Below, piece after piece: positions 34,644-44,619 of a DNA stretch of 64,000 nt (positions are counted from its first letter, which is position 1; the number at the start of each line of letters is the position of its first letter). A program made the position numbers and the translations under genes. Origin of the DNA: Rosellinia necatrix (taxonomy: Eukaryota > Ascomycota > Sordariomycetes > Xylariales > Xylariaceae); assembly GCA_021209875.1 (NCBI GenBank), contig JAGYVD010000001.1:6076001-6140000 (forward strand), in the 5' to 3' direction. A model generated the notes under the pieces. It was not told where the DNA came from. It saw nothing but the letters and a program-made list of their open reading frames with translations, and did no database searches.

Positions 34644-35160
34644 CGTGTAGTACGGGGATGTGCTAAATTTAAATATTAAAAAAAAAAAAAAAATCAAACA
34701 TCTCGTGAGGTACGGGGAGCCGGAGAGAGAATGTGTGTGTGTGTGTGAGAGAGAGAGAGAGGGAAAGAGGGGCCTGCCAAGGGTCTAGACGGCGCCGTGT
34801 ACATAAAGAGAGGCAAATAATCCAATACCCGATGGATTGGTAGAAGCGTCGAAGAGCAGGTCGTGGTTCGACGGCGATAGGGTACAAGAGCCTATATCTA
34901 GACGTATTTACTGCCAAGCACGCATTTTCAGATCCCCTCTGTCGTTATTCGGTGGTAGTGTAGAACTGAGTAGCATTTCACGGCTCAAGTTACTTACTTA
35001 TCCTACTATACAACAAGACCATCGCCATTCGATCAGGTCATTCCCACATGTATCGATCTATCTAGTAGTACATTCACTTCCCCCCTTCCCCCCGGTTATC
35101 CCGCCGAGGCCCATTAGCTTCCTTCTCCTCTCCCTTTCCTCGCCTTGCCGATCTCTCGGA
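34644..35160. other. Convergent 3' region with simple repeats
   Basis: Contains an A-run (34679-34694), a (TG)n tract followed by (AG)n at about 34732-34761, and nothing coding. It lies between the 3' ends of nuo-20.9 and the first Zn2Cys6 regulator. Confidence 0.55.
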
Positions 35161-38100
35161 TCAAGAATGCCACGCCATCGGGTTGATGCCCGATAAATCC
35201 TCCTCCAGCAGCCCCATCATGTAATTCTTGCCGGAGAACCAGTCCTCGAGCTGATTCGCCTGGGCGGCGGCCCTCATCCGCAGGCCGTCGACGTCACCAG
35301 CGCCAGCGCCGCCGCCGCCGACACCGCCGACACCGCCGCCGCTGCTCCCGTCCATGTGCACGCCCATCATGGCTCCCTCGTCGACGACGGGCATGAAGCC
35401 GAGCTGGCTGAGGTAGGCGTCGAACTCGCTGCCGGCGGCGGCGTGGCCGTCGAGGTCGTCGTCATCGGCGGCCTTGGCCTCGACGTACAGCTCGGCGACG
35501 CTGTAGAGGACGTGGCAGAGCTGATGCAACTTGCGGACGGACGGGGAGACGTCGCAGGCGGTCTCGAGGGAGCGGACGAAGGCGGCGAGGCGGGCGAGGT
35601 CCGTCGTGTCCGAGGTCTCGATGACGAGGCAGAAGATGACGATGAAGGGGATGAAGGGCGCATACAGGATGGTCCAGTGGATGTAGACGATCTTGAGCGA
35701 GCGCTCGTCGCCCATGAGGGCCGTGGCCTCGAGGTGGCAGGCGATGGAGGCCCGCGCGGCGTCGACGCAAGCGCCGGCGAACGTGCGGCTGCGGGGCCCG
35801 TCGGGCGGTAGCGCCCGGTATGTCAGCGCCAGGCTCGCGAGGTACGAGACCTCGTCCGACTTGAGCGTTAGCGCGAACATGCGCTCCTCACCCGCCGGCG
35901 CGCCCTCGAACTCCCGCAGCAGTGCTACGGTCTCCGCCATCAGCTGCCGCTGCTCCGCCGCCAGCACCCCCACCTGCTCCGTCCGCATCGCCTCCGGCTG
36001 CCGCAGCGCCCCCGGGGAGTACAACCGCTCGTAGATCCGCCCGAGCACCCGCGCGTGCTGGATCCAGAGCGTCATCACCTCCTTCCCCGGGTACGCTGCT
36101 TTCGCGTCCGGCGTCACGTGCGGCAGCGAGATGTCGTAGTCCTGCAGCACTGACGCTCGGCCGAGCCGGAGCGAGAGCGCCTTGTCAAGCATGTATGTGC
36201 ACCAGAAGAGGAGAGATTTGTCCGCCTTGGTCTGCGGCATGTCATCTTTCATCGTGTGGATTTGATGGTATCCTAGTGTGCGGCACACTGTGGGAAAAGT
36301 GGAAGAGGTGTTTGTTAGTTTTGCGTACTCACGCCGGAGAGGGAAGGAAGGGGAGTATATTGGGAAAAGGAGATGTGGAGACATACTGTGTGCGGCTCTA
36401 GATACAAGAATCCAGGCGAGTGAAGCTCGCGATTCATCGATGCAAAAAGATGCCTAGATATATTCCTACTTGTCAGCGTTATCCGATGTCATGTTTTTCG
36501 TCCGCCACAGAGATCCCGGAAGGCCATTATCAGCTGGCGTCACTTACACCCATCAACAAGGCCTCGATATTCTCCGCTGTGGCTGGCATCATCATATTTA
36601 ACTGCGCTATTGCTATTTCAAGGTTGTTCTGCGAAGTCGCGCGACATTCGTCGTAGCGTGCCTTCTTGACCGGGTCCGAGGCAGTAAGTGACGCCTCGAA
36701 GAAGATATAGGTAAGTCCGGCATTCACGATGATGAAACTCGCCTCTGACAATGTGTCCGTAACGAAGTAAAGCTGGCGACAACGGTCGGCGAAGTGCTCA
36801 TAGTCTATAAACGTGTAGAGAATGGCGAGCATCACAGGTACAGGGCCGTCTGAATAAGGTGGATTAGTCGGTTGTTTCAACATTGGCAAATTCCCTTAAG
36901 TCGTTTGTTCCACGTCTAGGGACAGCAATGTACGGGATGGCGCAACCGGTAGGTAGCACAAAAGAAAGTTGACTTGGGAAGAGGTTGATCTTACGACTCA
37001 TTTGGCTTAGCTGCTCACGGACAAGCGCCATAGGGGGAAGTGGTAGGTCTCGAAGATTCGTTCTCGGGAATTGTTTACGTGTTCGGGTATACGGGTCATC
37101 AAAATCATCTTCCGGCACGGGGTTCGTGAAGCCCGGCGCCGGCGACCATACTTTACCTGCTGACCGTTGTCGGCTCCGGTTCTGCATGTTGATGATCTGC
37201 CGTAACGAGTTGAGCGCCGTCTCGAATTTCGGGTTGATGTTCCTGCCATCGCCGAGTGTCGTTTTGCGCACCGCATCCGCCACTACAAAGGAACGGAGCA
37301 TATCAGTTAGCCGTTTTTCGCCTCTCCCCCTTTTCTTTTCCCCTCGGGGGACCGGCTAGTAGATAATCAAGAATATTGCAGCATCATTTCTTAATTCTAA
37401 ACAAGACATAGATGGTACACCACAGTCACTAAGGAAGATGGCGGAACAAGAGCAGAAGATGGGCCGGGAAAGGATGCTATCAAAATGCTTACGGAATTCC
37501 GAGGCAAAGGCGGTATGTGCTGCCAGCGACGAGTTGCCCTCAAAGGTTTCCGCATCCTCAGGGTCAAAGAGAGTGCTCGAATTCTCGCCATCCCCTCCCT
37601 TTTCCGAGGCTGATACGCCTCTGTTCCTACGATTAGGTGGGCCGGACGGCGTTCCATCCACGCTCGAAGCGGAGGCCCCTACTGACCGCGACCCAAGTGT
37701 TTGCCCAAACTGACTAGTAGAGCTGGGTGGTGTCAGGGTTTCGACACCGGGAGTTGATCGGGCGGAGACCAATTGGCGTAAGAGGTTCTCAATGCCCGTC
37801 AGACGGTCCTCTATTTGATCGATTTTACGCTCGCTATGTGCAAGGCGTTAGTACAGCAAGCTATTGGCTGGACCCCGGATGCCACCCGCGTATAGCAACA
37901 AGGGGGTACAGGGGATCGAAGTGCAGGATCGCAGGATTTTAACTGGGACAAGACTCGGCAGATGTCGCAGACATGGTAAGGGAAACACTACATACTACTG
38001 ACTGGAGATCAGAACACGCTGGCGCGGTTCCTTGGGTCTCTGTCCCGCACCCGTGGAGCTACACGGTCGTCTGGCGCTCCGACAGTTAGAGCAAGGCGTC

Positions 38101-38555
38101 TCCTTATCACAACGAATCTGCCGGGCGGGGAGAGAATTGATCGGTTAGTTCTCTTTCCCCTTGTATTTATGCAAAAGGCGCGTGCTGCAGTCTCGGCGTG
38201 GAAAACTAGGTCCTCACCTTTCTTAGGCGGCATTGGTCACACTATCTCGGCATCATCAGCTAAGCGACTACAGTACGGTGCAGTTCTCCATGCGGGTATA
38301 GGTGGAGAGGAGGGTATGCATGCCGTCAAAGTATTGTACGAGTAGAGATATGAGGTAGCATCGTGTGATCCGCCTATGATGCCACTACTTCACAGCACAG
38401 GCACATACATACAGGCACATACACGCCGAGCCATCATGAGCCACCACTACCGCCGCCACGGGGTCCTCGGGCACCCGAGAAATGGAGATACTTACTGCTC
38501 TCCGACTCAAGGCCGGGGGAGACCCATCTCGGCCTTCGGCCATTTCAGCCTCCAT
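35161..38555 (-). CDS. Zn2Cys6 fungal transcription factor, copy 1
   Basis: Eight exons: 38555-38496, 38241-38218, 38117-37996, 37833-37493, 37282-36995, 36849-36548, 36453-36387, 36287-35161 (776 residues; lengths sum to whole codons). The zinc cluster is split over two exons: CDQCRLRK in a 24-bp exon, then IRCDKETPCSNCRSARRPC, giving CX2CX6CX5CX2CX6C at residues 21-47. A short coiled segment follows (ERKIDQIEDRL). The fungal-specific regulatory domain covers about 200-640 (SLAWILVSRAAH, LLFWCTYMLDKALSLRLG, HWTILYAPFIPFIVIF). The C-terminal tail is Gly-rich and low in complexity. It is a DNA-binding regulator in the nucleus; its targets are unknown. Close paralogue of copy 2 (44620-47365), sharing the 24-bp exon, so the two arose by duplication. 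Confidence 0.92.
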
Positions 38556-39262
38556 GATCCTCTTGTCTTCGCCTTCACCCTCACCCTCGCTATCCCGTCC
38601 CGTCCCGTCACGTGTTGGTAGCGTTGGTGGTGTGATGTGATGCCGCCGCTGGTATTGGCCCTAGGGCGAATGGTTGAAAGCGGAAAGTGGGCTGGATGCT
38701 GAATGCTGAATGCTGAATCCGGCAATCAATGTAGTATCTGATAGGTTCTTGATAGGTCCTCACTCGGTCGTCTCCCGCCGCAGAAGCTGGTCCCCGTTCC
38801 GCCGTTCCCTCTTCTTGTGTTGATTCGACGACAATGTGCTATCTATGAGTCTGTAAGTAAGTGGCAGTAGGGAAACAGCAGGCCAAGAAAGTCCGTCCCT
38901 AACTGGCTATACTCGCAGCATGATGGTGAGAAGCGGAGTCCGCGGGTCCCGAAAGGGTTTAGGCTGCCATATACACAACATGGCCGCCGTGTATGCGTAA
39001 TGAGCATGTACCTTTTATTAAGTACCAACATACCTAGGTAGGTACCTATCTACTTACCTACCCGTAGCGAGTGCCCTGCTGTTCCAGATGCTCGGTAATT
39101 ATGCGATGAGTCGAAGGGTTGTGACCGGGGTACTTTGGACAACCACAGCCATACATTGCGACAACTCCCGAGTAGTGAAGGCAGTGCGTGTATGAAATTT
39201 GTATGATATATGTATGCAGGGCATATTTATCAATGTATATTCCATGTGTATCTCACTTCACT
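38556..39262. other. Intergenic: regulator copy 1 promoter and F-box gene 3' end
   Basis: No gene supported. GGTA/CCTA units at about 39031-39062. Confidence 0.5.
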
Positions 39263-41092
39263 CTATGTAAAGTCATACACCAGCAGACTCCCCCTTCCCT
39301 CGCTAGACTCCTTCAACACAATGACCATCTCATCATCGAAACCAACCCAGTTTCGTCGATCATCCCACTGGTGCTTCAGGTGCTCTTGAATTGCCCCTCC
39401 CGACTCTGCCTTTCCGTCCGCTATCCTGATGGTAGGCCGGACCTCGATGCTCCGTCCGTTTGTCCGCCCTTCTAGCTCCCACACCCGTATCTCCTCGCCG
39501 CGGTAGCTCACACTCACTGCCTTCCCTCGCGACGTGATTTCTGCGTCACTTATGCCCGATGTATGGCCCCAGAGCCGAATGCCTGGTGATATCGACAGTG
39601 ACGATGCGCCGGATGTGCATAAATGCAATATTAACGTGTTGTCTGGCATCGTTGCGAGTAAGTAGGGGTGGGTGTATGACAGACTGATCGGCCCGTCCGG
39701 GCGGTCCTGTGGGCCGGATTCTTCGGCAGATGTGATAATAGAGCGCTGGTGTCTGACCGGCGATGGGGGCGGTGAAGAGACATGCCGCGAGGGCCTATGG
39801 ACGGGTATGGTATACGCTAGCTGCGTTGTTATCACTTCTGGTTGTGGCCCTGACGCCGGCCCGACAGGGTGTATATGTAGCTCTTGGATGCCCAATGACC
39901 AGCCCCGAATCGTGGAGAAAGTATAAGCTATAGAAGCGACTGTACCCCCTATTGTTTCCCGCAATGATAATGCGAGAGGGGGCTGGGAGGTGTGTGATCT
40001 TAAAGAAGTGAGAAGATACGGGGCTAGGTTTCGTTCAACTTGTTTTCTTGCCGACGCTGTGCTCGCTACACCTCTATCCTCCCTCGGCGGGTCGTGCTCA
40101 TCGGATGTTCCCCTACTTAGTCTCCGCATCGCCCTATCACTGGAGCCTTCTTTCATTTCCGTGTTGGCGTTAACCTCTTCACCATGAGCCAGAGAAGTCG
40201 ACGGTAGCGGTGGGATATCAAACGTGTATAAAGATATCAGGATAGACTCTGTCGCCGTAAGCAGATATGGATACAAGAACGCGACACCAATTAATTCTCC
40301 GTTGCTCGAACCCTCGTGTCTGTATCTTCGGGCGACCCGCCTCTGCTCGGTGTATATTCTCCAGGTGCCGAAACTGCCGTTTGTAAACCCTACGGCAACA
40401 TCGAGGCTCTTTTCTCTTAGTAAGCGCTGGCCATCTAGTGCTAGGCAACTTGGTAATGCGTAAGAAGCGTCCTCGTCGTCTAGACGAGCCTGTGCCACGA
40501 GTTGCTTTGTTTTCAAATCCCATGCTCGGAGGCCCGTAGTCGCATCGGCAGTCACGGCAATCCCTTCCAATACCTTGACGAGCATCTTGGATGAATCACC
40601 TCTGTCTAGCAATACGGGCTCATCTTCTAGTTGCAGCTCCTCGACGGCACACTTCCCTCTCGCCCAGTTATGGCGAAGTTTGTATTGTCTCTTCCAGTTG
40701 CGCGCCTCCCTGTCGTCGTGATCCCCAAGGCGCATATCTACCCACCCGCCCCTGCGACCGTCCGCCCATATTGTCCGGCGGGAAGAATAGCGCAATTTCC
40801 CATCCCGGGCCGAGCCGCTCCGAAAGCCGGGGAGACGCAGGGCGCGAGGCAAGACAAACCGCGCGTAGTACAGACGCTTCCATATCTGAGAGTCGCCGGA
40901 CAAATGGTAGAAGCGATCCGACACAGAGGAGAGGCTGAGGAGGTCGTGGAGCGAGAGGGACGACAGGATGCGCACCAGCAGTTCGTCGGACAAAGGCGAC
41001 AAGAGATCCGGGGCGGCAGTACGGCGAGATCGTTTGGCGGCGGTCGAGCGCGAGGTATCATCCGTGGGGGCACGTTTCCGTTTTTCCAGCAT
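39263..41092 (-). CDS. F-box protein with WD40-like C-terminal region
   Basis: 609 residues from ATG 41092 (MLEKRKRAP, the first in-frame ATG), no intron. After a basic N-terminus with a likely nuclear localisation stretch (KRKR, AAKRSRR), an F-box is clear at about residues 32-75: LLSPLSDELLVRILSSLSLH, LLSLSSVSDRFYHLSGD, IWKRLYYARF. The rest consists of beta-rich segments (GLRAWDLKTKQLVAQARL, SFGTWRIYTEQRRVARRY, GIRLWGHTSGISDAEI, EIRVWELEG) that look like degenerate WD40 blades. The likely role is substrate receptor of an SCF (Skp1-Cul1-F-box) ubiquitin ligase. Substrate unknown. Its start lies 1.1 kb from the divergent acyl-CoA synthetase gene. Confidence 0.85.
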   Translation of the reverse strand: MLEKRKRAPTDDTSRSTAAKRSRRTAAPDLLSPLSDELLVRILSSLSLHDLLSLSSVSDRFYHLSGDSQIWKRLYYARFVLPRALRLPGFRSGSARDGKLRYSSRRTIWADGRRGGWVDMRLGDHDDREARNWKRQYKLRHNWARGKCAVEELQLEDEPVLLDRGDSSKMLVKVLEGIAVTADATTGLRAWDLKTKQLVAQARLDDEDASYALPSCLALDGQRLLREKSLDVAVGFTNGSFGTWRIYTEQRRVARRYRHEGSSNGELIGVAFLYPYLLTATESILISLYTFDIPPLPSTSLAHGEEVNANTEMKEGSSDRAMRRLSRGTSDEHDPPREDRGVASTASARKQVERNLAPYLLTSLRSHTSQPPLALSLRETIGGTVASIAYTFSTIRGWSLGIQELHIHPVGPASGPQPEVITTQLAYTIPVHRPSRHVSSPPPSPVRHQRSIITSAEESGPQDRPDGPISLSYTHPYLLATMPDNTLILHLCTSGASSLSISPGIRLWGHTSGISDAEITSRGKAVSVSYRGEEIRVWELEGRTNGRSIEVRPTIRIADGKAESGGAIQEHLKHQWDDRRNWVGFDDEMVIVLKESSEGRGSLLVYDFT

Positions 41093-42196
41093 GGCGAATT
41101 CTAGCGAACAGGCATCGGGCTCGCAGGCTTTCCCTACCACTGGCTGCCCAGGTTTCGACCGATTTGATCGAAGAGGAGGGGGTGCCTAACAAAGTAGGTC
41201 ATGTTGTCGTTGTCGTTGGCGTTCATCGATGGGTAGGTAGGTACTAGGTACGTACGGTACTACTACTGGGCAGGTAGTGATGAAATAGTTATTAGTTATG
41301 TACTATGCGAGTAGTTACCTACCGCTACTGCCCTCTTCACTATTCGGAGATATCGGTTTTAAGGGGTGACAATGCCCACCTGAGCACCTACCTAGGTGGG
41401 TTAAGCATGTATGTATCCGAAATATGTCAGTACTAGCGCTAAGGCACCTACCGTAGGTAGCTATAAGCTCTGATGAAGACAATTGCACCTCAAAATCTAG
41501 GTAGATTCAGAGATTCGAATGAATGATTGTCAAATAGGTTTCGTTGGCAATTAATTGCTTCGGCGAAAGGTTGGTGGCATTACAGTAATCCATCACAAAT
41601 AGTAATGAATCCTCTTGCATATGTATAATATCACATCAGTGCCTCTTATGTGCCAGCAAGTCTGACCGATTCTTTTGTAAAATTACTACGTCCCTAGTAG
41701 GTAGTTATATGAGAATTAACCAATACCTACCTGCCGAGGTAGAGACCCCGAGGTAGTAGTTAGTTTGCCCACTTAGGATCTTAAATTGGATTGTTTCTAC
41801 ACTACCTACTTAGGTAGAATTAGTTTACAAGTTTCATTTATCATTCGTGTTCCTTTACTGCATTTCGCGGGTGTGAATCCCATTGAAGCGTAGGTGTTTG
41901 TGTGAAGATATACATATATATATCGGGTGTGGTTCAAGTCAACAGCCAGACCATGTAACTAGATACCCTCCCGCCATTGATGTCATTCTAAACGCCCAAA
42001 TCCGAATTTGGGCCTCCCCTGTTCCAACTAAAGCAACTAAAGGACCATAGTTGCGGGGAACTATGTCCGAGCTCCGTGGATCTTGGCCGCGGCCCGGATG
42101 TCGAATTGGTATAGATACTTCACACCACCTCGGCATGCATTCGATCCTAACTCTACAACCCTCATCGAGGACACCATTCCCGCCAGTTCACCCACG
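41093..42196. promoter_or_regulatory. Divergent F-box / acyl-CoA synthetase upstream region
   Basis: 1.1 kb rich in GGTA/TACC units (41230-41255, 41380-41395, 41697-41765, 41800-41815). A CA-TG-rich AT stretch near 41915-41930 is also present. In-frame codons run upstream of the synthetase ATG but I place the start at 42197 by family similarity. No other gene seen. Confidence 0.45.
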
Positions 42197-44061
42197 ATGC
42201 CTATCTTCAAGAGCCAACACCCCGATATATACTGTAAGTCAAACAGTGATCTACTACCATCATTTGATTCCACCTATTGATCATACCAGTTCCCGAGGAT
42301 ATAACAATATGGGAATGGCTGTTCGAAGAGAGCTCCAAGAGCTGTCCCCTCAATAAATATCCCGAGCATCAGCTCGCAGGTTACGTGGACGCTATCACGA
42401 AAGAAAGAGTATCATGGAAGGATGTGAAGGAAGCTGCTACTTATATATCGACAACATTAGCGAGAGAGTACGGCCTGAGAGAGGGCGATACCGTGTCTTT
42501 ATTCAGTCGCAATACAATATGGTACCCTGTTATGTTGTTTGCATCTATGCGTGTCGGTATGTCGCATCCCTTGCCCACCTATCCCCCCAATACAGAAACA
42601 CAGATGGGGCTAATAGCATGAGTAGGCGGCGTAGTATCCGGGGCTTCCCCGGCTTACAACGTCGAGGAGATGACATACGCACTTCGCGTAGCAAAGGCCA
42701 AGTTCATCGCCACGCATCCGACATCCATCGACATTGCTGCCGAGGCGGCGAGGAAAGTCGGCATACCGAAGAAGCACATCTTCCTCCTCGAGGGCCAATT
42801 GGAAGGCTATACTACCATCAAAACGTTGATTGAGAGAGGCCGAGCATATGGGGATTCTAATCAAATTCCATTTACTAAACTACCCCCAGGCAAGACGAAC
42901 AAGGATGTGTGCGCGCTCCTTAGCTTCTCATCCGGCACGACGGGGTTGCCAAAAGCCGTGAGTCCGGCGTAACCCGGTGAACGCAGCCGTACTAATCGCC
43001 ACTAGGTCATGATCGCACATCAAAATGTGATTGCCCAGTCGTTGCAGATGGAGCAAATCACAACCCAGGATCACAAGAAGGTTCTGGGCGTGCTTCCCAT
43101 GTTCCATATCACCGGTTTAGTTCATAGCATGCACTTCCCGCTCGTGGTGAACGCCGAGGTCGTCATGATCCCCGCGTTCAGCATGGTGACGATGCTGGCC
43201 ACCATCGTCGAGTACCAGATCCCGGAGATCCTGCTCGTGCCCCCCATCCTCATCCGCCTTGTGCGAGATCCCATCGTCGACCGGTACGACCTGCGCTGCG
43301 TGAAGCGGATAGCGAGCGGCGCCGCCCCGGTCTCCGAGGAGATCCTGCAGCTCCTGAAGGCGAAGTTCCCGGGGAGCGGGTTCAAGCAGGGCTACGGCAT
43401 GACGGAGTCCTGCTCCTGCATCACGGCCCACCCCCCCTGGGCCTACGGCTACGAGAACGCCCACAAAGTGGGCACCATCATGGCGAGCACCGAGGTCAAG
43501 CTGATCAAAGAGGACGGGACCGAGGCCGGCGTCGGCGAGCCCGGGGAGATCCTGGCCAGGGGGCCGCAGGTCGTCATGGGGTATTTGGATAACGAGAAGG
43601 CGACGCGGGAGACGTTCGACGCCGACGGCTTCCTGCACACGGGCGACCAGGGCGTCATCGACGCCGAGGGCTTCATCACAGTCACGGACCGCATCAAGGA
43701 GCTGGTCAAGGTCAAGGGCATCGGCGTTGCGCCGGCCGAGCTCGAAGACCTCTTGCTCGGCCACGCCGCGGTGGAGGACTGCGCGGTTTTGGCAATCCAA
43801 GACGACCGTGCGGGGGAGCGGCCCAAGGCGTTCGTCGTCCTCAAGCAGGGGCGTACACCCAACGACGCCACTGGGCTCGAGATTATTGCGTATGTGGAGA
43901 AGAATAAGGTGCGGTATAAATGGATCAAGGAGATCGAGTTCGTGAAGGAGATACCCAAGAGCCCCAGCGGCAAGATTCTCAGGAGAACGTTGCGGGATCG
44001 AGCAAAGCAAGGCGTGAGAGGGGTCGTTGTGACTGCGAAGGAAACCCGGGCGAAATTGTAG
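42197..44061 (+). CDS. 4-coumarate-CoA ligase-like acyl-CoA synthetase, peroxisomal
   Basis: Exons 42197-42233, 42290-42556, 42626-42957, 43006-44061 (563 residues). The start MPIFKSQHPDIY is the usual opening of fungal 4CL-like enzymes. ANL superfamily motifs: the phosphate-binding loop SFSSGTTGLPKA (201-212), SGAAPVSEE (316-324), QGYGMTES (339-346), LHTGD, and the C-terminal catalytic lysine motif PSGKILRR (about 530-540). The last three residues, AKL, form a type 1 peroxisomal targeting signal. The enzyme adenylates a carboxylic acid and transfers it to CoA. The substrate cannot be read from sequence; aromatic or fatty acids are the usual ones. It stands divergent to the F-box gene and convergent with regulator copy 2. 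Exon 4 has a strongly GC-ending patch at about 43140-43850. Confidence 0.93.
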
Positions 44062-44619
44062 ACTTTTGCGATCCAGGTTATAATACAGAACTCGCGTTAA
44101 AGAGGCGAAGCAGCGCTGTGTAACTTCTATCTATTGTACGCATTGAGTCATGATGCCGAGCCCCAAATTCCTCTCGTAGCACAAGAATTGCTTGGACATA
44201 CCTGGCCAGCCAGAGTATTATGCCGATACAGTTCATAAACGCGACCAACCTAGTAGTTATAAGAAAGCAATCGTGTAAGAATCCTGCACTAACCGACACC
44301 GCAAACTGTAGCCCTCTAATTGCAATAGAATATTCCTAGTACAGCAAAACAACGTCTATATGCTAGGTCGCTTTGTCGGCGACGTACGAAGAGTCATATC
44401 ATTCCCGCATATGATGCGGAATCATACAAGTCCTCACCGGCCTTTCTAGATCCCTGGCATGATTACAGCTGAAGCTCTTCATCGCCCAAGACGTCCACTA
44501 CAGCCCATGAATTAGTACTTGCTCTTTCGTCTTCGGGGTTGGGGACAGTGGCCAAGGCTTTCACCAGCGGGATGAGGTTCTGGATTCACAGCAAACGGGA
44601 TAAGAAACAATGTCAGACA
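44062..44619. other. Convergent 3' region; possible alternative last exon of regulator copy 2
   Basis: On the minus strand 44579-44463 reads NLIPLVKALATVPNPEDE and on to a stop (38 sense codons), preceded by a CAG acceptor. Joining it to regulator copy 2 would need a weak GTCACT donor within its last exon. I keep it as a possibility only. No other feature. Confidence 0.3.

Noticed and set aside
43117..44010. 297-codon minus-strand frame opposite the acyl-CoA synthetase
   Set aside because: It lies exactly opposite the GC-ending patch; the plus-strand frame has the ANL motifs and the antisense frame has none.
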